From Pseudomonas sp. B21-028 (lineage in GTDB: Bacteria > Pseudomonadota > Gammaproteobacteria > Pseudomonadales > Pseudomonadaceae), in NCBI RefSeq assembly GCF_024749045.1, contig NZ_CP087184.1, positions 62,001-126,000 of the forward strand: 64,000 nucleotides of DNA, in the 5' to 3' direction. Under the pieces are notes generated by a model that saw only the letters and a program-made list of their open reading frames with translations, did not search any database and was not told the DNA's origin. Below, piece after piece: positions 56,206 through 64,000 of the stretch (positions are counted from its first letter, which is position 1; each line of letters starts with the position of its first letter). The translations under genes were made by a program, and so were the position numbers.

Positions 56206-57282
56206 CTATGATCCTGCCAATGCCCTCAACGCCGCCTTACGCTCATCCATAGGCAGCTTGCCCAGCTTTTCCACAGCAGCATAAAACGCCACCCAATCGC
56301 CCGAAGTCTGCCGGAACAATGTTGCAAACGCCGGCACCCACTGGTCGTAGAGCCCGAACGGTAGCAACCGTGCGTTGTTCAGCGGCGCATAGACCCAGGC
56401 GTCGTAACGTTTGTCGCCGGCCCACTGGCTGTCACGCATCTGCGCATATTCGGCGCGCAGCCGTTCGAACGCCTGCGCCTTTTGCTGGCGCATCTGTTCG
56501 GTTGGCAGGGGCTGGGCATAGAGTTTTTCCAGTCGTTGTCGGGTGTCGAGGATCAATTGGATGAACTGGTCGCGCTGACGTACCTGCTGGCCATTGTCCG
56601 GCGCGAGCCCGCGACTGGCGCGCCACTGCCGGGTGCCTTCCTGTTCGACGAAGGTGGCGAAGGACTCGTTGAACTCGGTGTCGTCCTGTACGTAGAAGCG
56701 TTGGTGTGCCAGTTCATGAAAAATCAGCGTGGCCAGGCGTTCGTCGCCCCAGTGCATCATCGAGCTCAGGATCGGGTCGTCGAACCAGCCCAGTGTTGAA
56801 TAAGCCTCCACTCCGCCAATTGATACGTCCATGCCACGCAAACGTTGCAAGGCCGCTTCGCCACGGGCGGCACTCTGGCTGTAGAAGCCGCGATACGCCA
56901 CGCAACCGGCGATGGGGAAACAGTGGTTTTGTGGGGCCAGGGAAAATTCCTGCGTGGCAAAGACATTCCAGACTACATATGGTCGGCCAATGTCCGCATA
57001 CAGGCGGTAACTTTTGTTGTCCGGCAGATGCAAATGTGAGCTGGCGAAGGTTCGTGCCTCGCGAGCCTGGGCCAAGTGCTGCCGCAAGCGGGCGTCGCGG
57101 GTGGAATCGGCAATCACCTGGTCGACAGGCTCCCGGGCCTGCAACAGCCGCAGCTGTCCGCCGACGAGCTGGCTGTAGTAACCGACGTTGGAACAACCGT
57201 TGAGTAACAAAAGCAGGAGACTCGGAAACAAAATCCTGAAAACACGGTCGAGTAACCGATGGCTGGAACGCGGCCTGATCAA
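56206..57282 (-). CDS. Putative lipoprotein aminopeptidase (HELAH)
   Basis: The 358-residue protein has a lipobox LNGC with lipidated Cys30 and a gluzincin-type motif His189-Glu-Leu-Ala-His193 (TLIFHELAHQRFYV), followed by an acidic FNESFATFVEQEG that provides the third ligand. It matches the PF10023-type family of predicted aminopeptidases. It is anchored in the periplasm. Substrates are unknown. Confidence 0.88.
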   Translation of the reverse strand: MIRPRSSHRLLDRVFRILFPSLLLLLLNGCSNVGYYSQLVGGQLRLLQAREPVDQVIADSTRDARLRQHLAQAREARTFASSHLHLPDNKSYRLYADIGRPYVVWNVFATQEFSLAPQNHCFPIAGCVAYRGFYSQSAARGEAALQRLRGMDVSIGGVEAYSTLGWFDDPILSSMMHWGDERLATLIFHELAHQRFYVQDDTEFNESFATFVEQEGTRQWRASRGLAPDNGQQVRQRDQFIQLILDTRQRLEKLYAQPLPTEQMRQQKAQAFERLRAEYAQMRDSQWAGDKRYDAWVYAPLNNARLLPFGLYDQWVPAFATLFRQTSGDWVAFYAAVEKLGKLPMDERKAALRALAGS

Positions 57283-57341
57283 TTGGAATCACCTTGGGAA
57301 AGTCTGCCCACAAGACTATCCCGCCTGCCCGGAGCTTCGCT

Positions 57342-57755
57342 ATGCGCATGTTGATGCTGACGAGTGGCCTGTTGCTGCTGACCGGTTGTGCCAGCTTGCC
57401 CGACCCTGATCCTTCGCAAGCGTGGATAGATCTTGGCAACCATCAGGACACGGCGCTGCAAGCGCTGGAAGTCGATGACAAGACGTCCCTGGACAAACGC
57501 TATTTCGAAGTGCAGCCCGGCGCCCATGAGCTGACCGTGCGTTATCAATTTGCCGTCGAGCCCGGAAATATAGGTCCGGATGCCGGGCCGCTGTGGCGGG
57601 ATTGTCGGTTGAATGTGAAATTCAAGGGCTTCAACGCAGGCCAGCGTTACCAGTTGCAGGCCGGCAGCATCGGTTTCCGTCCGTGGGCCAAGCTCTATGA
57701 CCAGCAGCGCAAAGTAGTGGGCCAAGGTACGCCAGCGGGCTGCCAGCAGAGTTGA
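57342..57755 (+). CDS. PA0061/PA0062-family lipoprotein, copy 1
   Basis: The 137-residue lipoprotein begins MRMLMLTSGLLLLTGCAS, with lipobox LTGC. GGAG lies seven bases before the ATG. The mature part (QAWIDLGNH.. PGAHELTVRYQF.. GFNAGQRYQLQAGSIGFRPWAKLYD) is clearly similar to the next gene, so the two are tandem paralogues. Function unknown. Confidence 0.88.
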   Translation: MRMLMLTSGLLLLTGCASLPDPDPSQAWIDLGNHQDTALQALEVDDKTSLDKRYFEVQPGAHELTVRYQFAVEPGNIGPDAGPLWRDCRLNVKFKGFNAGQRYQLQAGSIGFRPWAKLYDQQRKVVGQGTPAGCQQS

Positions 57756-57794
57756 TCGGCGCTATGCTCAATACCCGACTTCAGGAAATCCATC

Positions 57795-58220
57795 ATGCGC
57801 TTTCATATCCTGTTACTGGCTTTTGTCTCGTTGAGCGGTTGTGCATCAAGTCCGCCGCCCCCTGTTGATCCGAACATGGCCTGGGTCGATTTTGCGACCC
57901 CCATGCCGGGCGGCAAAATGCTCATGGCCGAGGGCCTGGATGGGCAACGCTTGCAGGATGGGCGGTTCTTCCAGGTTTCGCCGGGCAGCCATGAGCTGAA
58001 AGTGCGCTTCGACTTCGAGGTCATGGGGGGTGGTGGGTTGGGCATGCAGGCCGAACCGCAGGAACGGTTGTGCTACATGATCGTGCGTTACGATCATTTC
58101 GAGGCCGGCCAGCGTTATCGTCTGGAAGCCCGCAACCTGGCATTTACCCCAAGCGCCCGGCTCTATAATGCCAAGCGAGAAATTGTCGCCGAGGAACGGC
58201 AGGTCAACTGCATTCCTTAG
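57795..58220 (+). CDS. PA0061/PA0062-family lipoprotein, copy 2
   Basis: The 141-residue lipoprotein has lipobox LSGC (MRFHILLLAFVSLSGCAS). Shared with copy 1 are MAWVDF, GSHELKVRFDFEV, HFEAGQRYRLEARNLAFTP and ARLYN. Both keep Cys pairs. The 3' end overlaps the convergent DUF1161 gene by four bases. Confidence 0.88.
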   Translation: MRFHILLLAFVSLSGCASSPPPPVDPNMAWVDFATPMPGGKMLMAEGLDGQRLQDGRFFQVSPGSHELKVRFDFEVMGGGGLGMQAEPQERLCYMIVRYDHFEAGQRYRLEARNLAFTPSARLYNAKREIVAEERQVNCIP

Positions 58221-58450
58221 CTGTCATTCTTCTGGTAGATGATTTTCTTCGTACCGCCTTCGCAGGTGCCGACCACCATGTTCTGATCGCTGACTTCTTC
58301 GTTCGTGACGATTTCCAAGGTGTAGGACGACACCTTGTTCGCCTGGATCTTTGCCTCGATTTCCGCTTTCAGTTCTTCACAGGATTTTGGCGCCGCCAGA
58401 GCCGACGTGGTCAATGCGCAACCAATGATGACCAGGGCAAACCGTTTCAT
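58217..58450 (-). CDS. DUF1161 periplasmic protein, copy 1
   Basis: The 77-residue protein has a signal peptide (MKRFALVIIGCALTTSALA) and a domain SCEELKAEIEAKIQANKVSSY.. VGTCEGGTKKIIYQK with two conserved Cys that may form a disulfide. A second copy lies at 60300-60524. Function is unknown. Confidence 0.85.
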   Translation of the reverse strand: MKRFALVIIGCALTTSALAAPKSCEELKAEIEAKIQANKVSSYTLEIVTNEEVSDQNMVVGTCEGGTKKIIYQKNDS

Positions 58451-58541
58451 GCTCGAACTCCTCGCTGCAGCACGTACCGCTTGTACGTTGAAACTGCCTA
58501 CTGCATTCGACCACACATTGCTTATCGGGTAACAGGGGAAA

Positions 58542-58567
58542 GATCGCAGCCTTCGGCGGCTGCGATC
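58542..58567 (-). terminator. Terminator of the OsmC gene
   Basis: Ten-base perfect stem GATCGCAGCC / GGCTGCGATC with a 6-base loop just after the OsmC stop. The T-run is weak. Confidence 0.7.
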
Positions 58568-58580
58568 CTGATGCGGGGCG

Positions 58581-59012
58581 TCAGTTCACCAGCGTGGCAT
58601 CCAGGGTGATCTTGGCGTTCAACACCTTGGAAACCGGGCAACCTTCCTTGGCCTTGTTGCTCAGCTCTTCAAACTGCTGCTGGCTGGCGCCGGGAATCTT
58701 CGCCTTGAGAATCAGCTTCACCGCAGTGATGGCAAAGCCGCCGTCGACTTGGTCGAGGGTCACTTCGGCACTGGTGTCGATGCTGTCGGCCTTGAACCCG
58801 GCATCTCCCAGGATCATCGAAAACGCCATGGAGAAACAGCCGGCATGGGCCGCGCCGATCAGCTCTTCGGGGTTGGTGCCGCGGCCGCCTTCGAAACGGG
58901 CCTTGAAACCATAGGGTGCTTCACGCAGCACGCCGGTTTCCGTGGAGATGGAGCCGATGCCGGTTTTCAGGTCACCTTCCCAGTGAGCCGATGCTTTCTT
59001 AATGATAGCCAT
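58581..59012 (-). CDS. OsmC-family hydroperoxide reductase
   Basis: The 143-residue OsmC/Ohr-fold protein has catalytic Cys in AHAGCFSMAFS and in EGCPVSKVLNA, plus ELIGAAHAG and the Arg/Glu of FEGGRGTNPEELIG. It reduces organic hydroperoxides through a thiol pair. A strong AGGAGGCAGAC site precedes the ATG at 59012. Confidence 0.94.
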   Translation of the reverse strand: MAIIKKASAHWEGDLKTGIGSISTETGVLREAPYGFKARFEGGRGTNPEELIGAAHAGCFSMAFSMILGDAGFKADSIDTSAEVTLDQVDGGFAITAVKLILKAKIPGASQQQFEELSNKAKEGCPVSKVLNAKITLDATLVN

Positions 59013-59244
59013 GTCTGCCTCCTCAAGATCCGGCGCGAGGGTATGCGCCGGGTGTTTTTTGACTGCCAGGCTTGTGAGGATAGACCGCCTGATAAAGTTC
59101 ACTTCATCGATTAGTCGACTAATTTAGTAGGAAAATTCGTTGCAGCTATTGAAACTCGGGTATATGCCCACATTGCAGGGTACACACCTACAGAAAACGG
59201 CAGGCTTTTGCCCGTAGCAAAAGCCCCGTTGGAGACGCCGGCCC

Positions 59245-60246
59245 ATGAAACAGCTGTCCGAAGTGAAATTCTCAACCCTCGATCTCGTGCCTGTCCGCGA
59301 GGATGGCAATGCCGCCCGGTCCTTGCGAAACTCGCTGGATCTGGCGCAGCACGTGGAAAAATTCGGCTACACCCGTTTCTGGGTGGCTGAACATCACAAT
59401 ATGGATGGCATCGCCAGCTCCGCGACGGCGGTGCTGCTGAGTTATCTGGCCGGTGGTACTTCGACCATTCGTGTCGGCTCCGGCGGGGTGATGTTGCCCA
59501 ACCATGCACCGTTGATCATCGCCGAGCAGTTCGGCACCCTGGAAAGCCTCTTCCCGGGTCGGATCGACCTGGGGCTGGGGCGTGCCCCCGGCTCCGATCA
59601 GCTGACCGCCCGGGCCCTGCGTCGTGAGCGCTCCGGTAGCGCGGACGATTTCCCCGACGACGTGGCCGAGCTGATGCGTTATCTCGGCCCGCGCACACCC
59701 GATCAGCGCATCATCGCCATGCCCGGCACCGGGACCAATGTGCCGGTGTGGTTGCTGGGCTCCAGTCTGTTCAGTGCGCAACTGGCCGGTGAACGCGGTT
59801 TGCCCTACGCCTTCGCCTCCCATTTCGCACCGCGCTTTATGCACGAGGCCATTCGCATCTACCGCAACCACTTCAAACCGTCGGCGGTCCTCGACAAACC
59901 CTACGTGATGCTCGGCGTGCCTTTGGTCGCGGCGGATACCGATGAGCAGGCTGATTATCTGGCGACTTCGGTGTATCAGCGGATCCTCGCGCTGATGCGC
60001 GGCCAGAGCCTGGTCCAGCGTCCGCCCGTCGAAACCATGAACGGTCTCTGGTTACCCCATGAGAAAGAAGCGGTGGGCGATTTCCTTGGCCTGGCGATGG
60101 TCGGTGGCCCGCAGAAGATCCGCGCGCGCCTCGAGGTATTGATTGAGCAGACCCAAGCCGATGAGCTGATATTCACCAGCGACCTGTATGAGCATGCCGA
60201 CCGTTTGCATTCATATGAATTGCTGGCACAGGTCATGAAGGGCTGA
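59245..60246 (+). CDS. LLM-class flavin-dependent oxidoreductase
   Basis: The 333-residue TIM-barrel protein of the luciferase-like (MsnO8) group has [46 protein letters not shown] and [10 protein letters not shown]. It should use FMNH2 or F420-like cofactor. In pseudomonads FMN is likely. Its substrate is unknown. A terminator palindrome follows. Confidence 0.92.
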   Translation: MKQLSEVKFSTLDLVPVREDGNAARSLRNSLDLAQHVEKFGYTRFWVAEHHNMDGIASSATAVLLSYLAGGTSTIRVGSGGVMLPNHAPLIIAEQFGTLESLFPGRIDLGLGRAPGSDQLTARALRRERSGSADDFPDDVAELMRYLGPRTPDQRIIAMPGTGTNVPVWLLGSSLFSAQLAGERGLPYAFASHFAPRFMHEAIRIYRNHFKPSAVLDKPYVMLGVPLVAADTDEQADYLATSVYQRILALMRGQSLVQRPPVETMNGLWLPHEKEAVGDFLGLAMVGGPQKIRARLEVLIEQTQADELIFTSDLYEHADRLHSYELLAQVMKG

Positions 60247-60260
60247 ATCGTGCCCATGAA

Positions 60261-60284
60261 AAAGCCGACGCATGCGTCGGCTTT
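60261..60284. terminator. Bidirectional terminator
   Basis: A perfect 24-base palindrome (AAAGCCGACGCA / TGCGTCGGCTTT) between the convergent LLM and DUF1161 genes. Confidence 0.85.
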
Positions 60285-60299
60285 GACATTCGGGCAGCA

Positions 60300-60524
60300 T
60301 CAGCTTTTTTTGTAGACAATTTCCTTCGCGCCACCCTCACAAGTACCGACGACTTTTCCGTCAGTCGCCGTTCCTTTATCGACGATTTCCAGCGAATAGT
60401 CTTTCACCTGCTTGGCATCGAGCTTCGCCGCGATTTCGCTTTTCAACTCCTCGCAGGGCTTGGCGGCGGCAAACACCGAACCCGCAAGGCTCAGCAAACC
60501 CACAGCAACCATCAACTTTTTCAT
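60300..60524 (-). CDS. DUF1161 periplasmic protein, copy 2
   Basis: The 74-residue protein has a signal peptide (MKKLMVAVGLLSLAGSVFA) and PCEELKSEIAAKLDAKQVKD.. VGTCEGGAKEIVYKK, paralogous to copy 1 at 58217. It keeps both Cys residues. An ATG nine bases upstream is also in frame. Confidence 0.87.
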   Translation of the reverse strand: MKKLMVAVGLLSLAGSVFAAAKPCEELKSEIAAKLDAKQVKDYSLEIVDKGTATDGKVVGTCEGGAKEIVYKKS

Positions 60525-60638
60525 CGCTCGCACTCCTTGGTCGGATCAGTAGCCTGGTATTAAACAGGAGGGATGCGCTCACCGGATAGCGCATCGCCAT
60601 TCCTATGGCACTCCGCCAGCGTGCAAGTTCCAAGCGCC

Positions 60639-60854
60639 TCAGCTATTTGCGATCCGGAAGCCGACCTTGAGGGTCACTTGGAAGTGTGCGGCGCGGCCGT
60701 TTTCGATATGCCCGCGGGTTTCGGTGACTTCGAACCATTCCAGGTGCTTGAGGCTCTTGCTGGCTTCGGCCAGGGCGTTGTTGATGGCATCTTCGATGCT
60801 GGTGGGGGATGAGCCGACCAGCTCGACCTTTTTGTACGTGTGATGATCAGTCAT
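60639..60854 (-). CDS. Dodecin
   Basis: The 71-residue flavin-storage protein ([16 protein letters not shown].. [17 protein letters not shown].. [20 protein letters not shown]) has the dodecin Trp for flavin stacking. It forms a 12-mer that binds FMN/FAD or CoA. Length and motifs are standard. Confidence 0.95.
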   Translation of the reverse strand: MTDHHTYKKVELVGSSPTSIEDAINNALAEASKSLKHLEWFEVTETRGHIENGRAAHFQVTLKVGFRIANS

Positions 60855-61024
60855 GACGTTTCTCCTGGGTTATCTCTAGCCGCTTGGCTACCAAGAGCCT
60901 AGCAGCGATTTTTCGCCTTACGTGTGGTGCCGTTCACGCGCTGAAGTTCAGATTTACTGCACTTTCAGAAACGGTGGGAGTCCCAACTTTCACACGCACT
61001 CAACCACTGCAGGAGAGAGCCACC

Positions 61025-61351
61025 ATGGCCAGCAATTCATTACGCAAAGCCTCGTTGCAAAGCATGGAAGCGGAAATCGAGAATCTGCTCAAGTCGTTGG
61101 AAAGCCTGAAGGACGACGCATCGGACGAGTCGCGTAAGACCCTCAAATCGCTCAAGGCAAACGCCGAAAATGCGTTGAAGCATTCGCGTCATCTGCTCAG
61201 CGATGCGTATGAAGAGGTCAAGGTGAAAACCCGCGAGACCGGGCTCGCCACACGCGATTACGCTCAAGAGCACCCATGGACGACCGCCGGTGTCGCGGTC
61301 GGGGCCCTTGGTCTGCTGGCCGCTTATCTGCTGTGCAAGCGCGGCGACTAA
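61025..61351 (+). CDS. DUF883 (ElaB/YqjD-type) membrane-anchored protein
   Basis: The 108-residue protein has an amphipathic helical N-terminus (EAEIENLLKSLESLKDD), a charged middle and a C-terminal TM (TTAGVAVGALGLLAAYLLCK). ElaB/YqjD proteins bind stationary-phase ribosomes at the membrane; that role here is by family only. GGAGAG precedes the ATG at 61025. Confidence 0.9.
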   Translation: MASNSLRKASLQSMEAEIENLLKSLESLKDDASDESRKTLKSLKANAENALKHSRHLLSDAYEEVKVKTRETGLATRDYAQEHPWTTAGVAVGALGLLAAYLLCKRGD

Positions 61352-61364
61352 GCAAGCGCGGCGA

Positions 61365-62258
61365 CTAAGTCGGTTGGCTCAGCTCATGCCTGAGCCACTG
61401 GGCCAACTGCCGAGCGCGGCCGTCCGCGGCGCGTTTGGGTAGCCACAACGCCAGTCGCGCCGGGGTTTCATTGAATCCCCAGGGCGCGACGAGGCGTCCG
61501 GCACGCACATCCTCGGCCACCAACGGTTCGGGAGCGATGGCCACGCCCAGCCCAGCCACAGCGGCCTCCAGCAAATAATATAAATGCTCGAAACCCTGGC
61601 CGAACTTCAGCGCCTGGGGATCGAGGTCGTTCTGCCGTGCCCAGGTCGGCCAGGCCTGTGGTCGGGACGTGGTATGCAGCAACGGCTCACCCAGCAGCGC
61701 ACTGGCCGGGGCGGATTTCAGGCCGACGAAGCCGGTATAACGCGGGCTCATGACGGGGCCGATCCGCTCACTGACCAACTCGTATACCTGCATGTCCGCT
61801 GGCCAGGGCGGCTCGGCGAAGACCAGTAGAGCGTCCAGCCCTGGGCGTCTGGGGTCCAGATCACCTTCGCCAGCAGACAGATGCAGACGCAAGTCCGGCA
61901 GATCGGCATTGAGCCGGCCCAGGCGAGGAATGAACCAGCGTGCCAACAGGCTGCCTGAACAGCCCAGCACAAACGGCGCATCCGCCGTGCTTTGAGTGAG
62001 TTCGGCACAGACGCTACGCAACCGCTCGAAAGCTTCGGCGCTGGCATCACGCAGACGCAGGCCCGCATCTGTGAGTTTCAGGCCGCGTCCGTCCTTGATG
62101 AACAGGCTGACGCCCAGATGTTCCTCCAGCACCCTCAGCTGTCGGCTGACGGCGCCGTGAGTGACGTGAAGCTGTTCGGCGGCCTGGCTTACGCTGTTCA
62201 GGCGAGCAGTGGCCTCGAAGGCACGCAAGGCATTGAGCGGAGGCAGATCGTGGCGCAT
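61365..62258 (-). CDS. trpI: LysR-family regulator TrpI
   Basis: The 297-residue LysR protein has a winged helix at ~5-62 ([21 protein letters not shown].. [22 protein letters not shown]) and a substrate domain to the end. It is divergent from trpB with ~113 bases between, the classic pseudomonad trpI-trpBA layout in which TrpI activates trpBA in response to indoleglycerol phosphate. Confidence 0.93.
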   Translation of the reverse strand: MRHDLPPLNALRAFEATARLNSVSQAAEQLHVTHGAVSRQLRVLEEHLGVSLFIKDGRGLKLTDAGLRLRDASAEAFERLRSVCAELTQSTADAPFVLGCSGSLLARWFIPRLGRLNADLPDLRLHLSAGEGDLDPRRPGLDALLVFAEPPWPADMQVYELVSERIGPVMSPRYTGFVGLKSAPASALLGEPLLHTTSRPQAWPTWARQNDLDPQALKFGQGFEHLYYLLEAAVAGLGVAIAPEPLVAEDVRAGRLVAPWGFNETPARLALWLPKRAADGRARQLAQWLRHELSQPT

Positions 62259-62332
62259 GGTATCTGTGAGTTTTCCTGACAGGTTGTGGCGATCTTATCG
62301 GTTTTCAGGGCGAGATGTCAGGGGTAGAGTGA

Positions 62333-63603
<1,271 letters not shown>

Positions 63604-63604
<1 letters not shown>

Positions 63605-64000
63605 TGAGCCGCCTGCAAACCCGTTTTGCCGAACTCAAGCAACAGAACCGCGCCGCCCTGGTGACCTTCGTGACCGCCGGCGACCCGAACTACGACACCT
63701 CGCTGGCAATCCTCAAGGGTCTGCCGGCGGCCGGTGCCGATGTGATCGAGCTGGGCATGCCGTTCACCGATCCGATGGCCGACGGTCCAGCGATCCAGTT
63801 GGCGAATATCCGCGCGCTGGGGGCCCAACAGAACCTGGCGAAAACCCTGCAGATGGTTCGCGAGTTCCGTAAGGACAACAGCGAAACACCCCTGGTGCTG
63901 ATGGGCTACTTCAACCCGATCCATCGTTACGGTGTGCAGCGTTTCATCGGCGAGGCGCTGGATTCCGGCGTTGATGGCCTGATCGTGGTGGACATGCCAC
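63604..64000 (+). CDS. trpA: Tryptophan synthase alpha subunit, 5' part
   Basis: The first ~132 residues of TrpA are visible: [20 protein letters not shown].. [12 protein letters not shown].. [17 protein letters not shown] (catalytic Glu and Asp region). The gene runs off the right edge. It converts indole-3-glycerol phosphate to indole in complex with TrpB. Confidence 0.97.

Overview
The window looks like chromosome of a fluorescent-group Pseudomonas. The genes are high-GC. The blocks trkA-rsmB-fmt-def / LysM-dprA-tsaC / qor / hemF-aroE, the cytochrome c oxidase aa3 locus (coxB-coxA-cox11-coxIII-SURF1-ctaA-ctaE-SCO) and trpI/trpBA resemble, from memory, the origin-proximal region of P. aeruginosa (about PA0016-PA0114). 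Intergenic regions carry many REP/REPIN palindromes of the kind spread through P. fluorescens genomes, and one REP-associated tyrosine transposase is present.

Layout. 1-4.4 kb: choline-sulfate use (end of a LysR regulator, betC, choX) and a SulP transporter. 4.5-15.5 kb: aroE, hemF, qor, tsaC, dprA, a LysM protein, def, fmt, rsmB, trkA and a TPR protein. 15.5-21 kb: two small exported proteins, an OmpR-type two-component system, a ferric-reductase-like membrane protein and two alpha/beta hydrolases. 21.7-26.9 kb: a compact five-gene accessory operon (diiron-plus-cupin oxygenase resembling the nitrosourea synthase SznF, Rieske protein, MFS exporter, ATP-grasp ligase, B3/B4-domain protein) with a convergent Lrp/AsnC regulator. 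27-34 kb: an accessory patch with a nuclease-family exported protein, unknown proteins, an ImmA/IrrE-type regulator with a broken DUF4411 partner, gene fragments and a DUF6124 gene. 34.6-43.2 kb: cytochrome oxidase and heme A genes. 43.6-55.4 kb: a calcium-loop protein between twin REPINs, SulP plus beta-carbonic anhydrase, a radical SAM protein, a phosphatase, two M3 peptidases, a gamma-carbonic-anhydrase-like protein and a HAD phosphatase. 55.5-64 kb: RAYT, small envelope and stress proteins, an LLM oxidoreductase, dodecin, trpI and trpBA (trpA cut by the window end).

The strongest candidate for an undescribed system is the 21.7-26.5 kb operon. Its first protein keeps all seven residues I remember as the SznF diiron ligands, at one constant offset, and the three cupin histidines at the same mutual spacing. 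This suggests an N-oxidising and possibly N-nitrosating enzyme whose product is ligated by the ATP-grasp protein and exported by the MFS protein. The substrate and product cannot be read from the sequence. No tRNA, rRNA, CRISPR array or prophage was seen.
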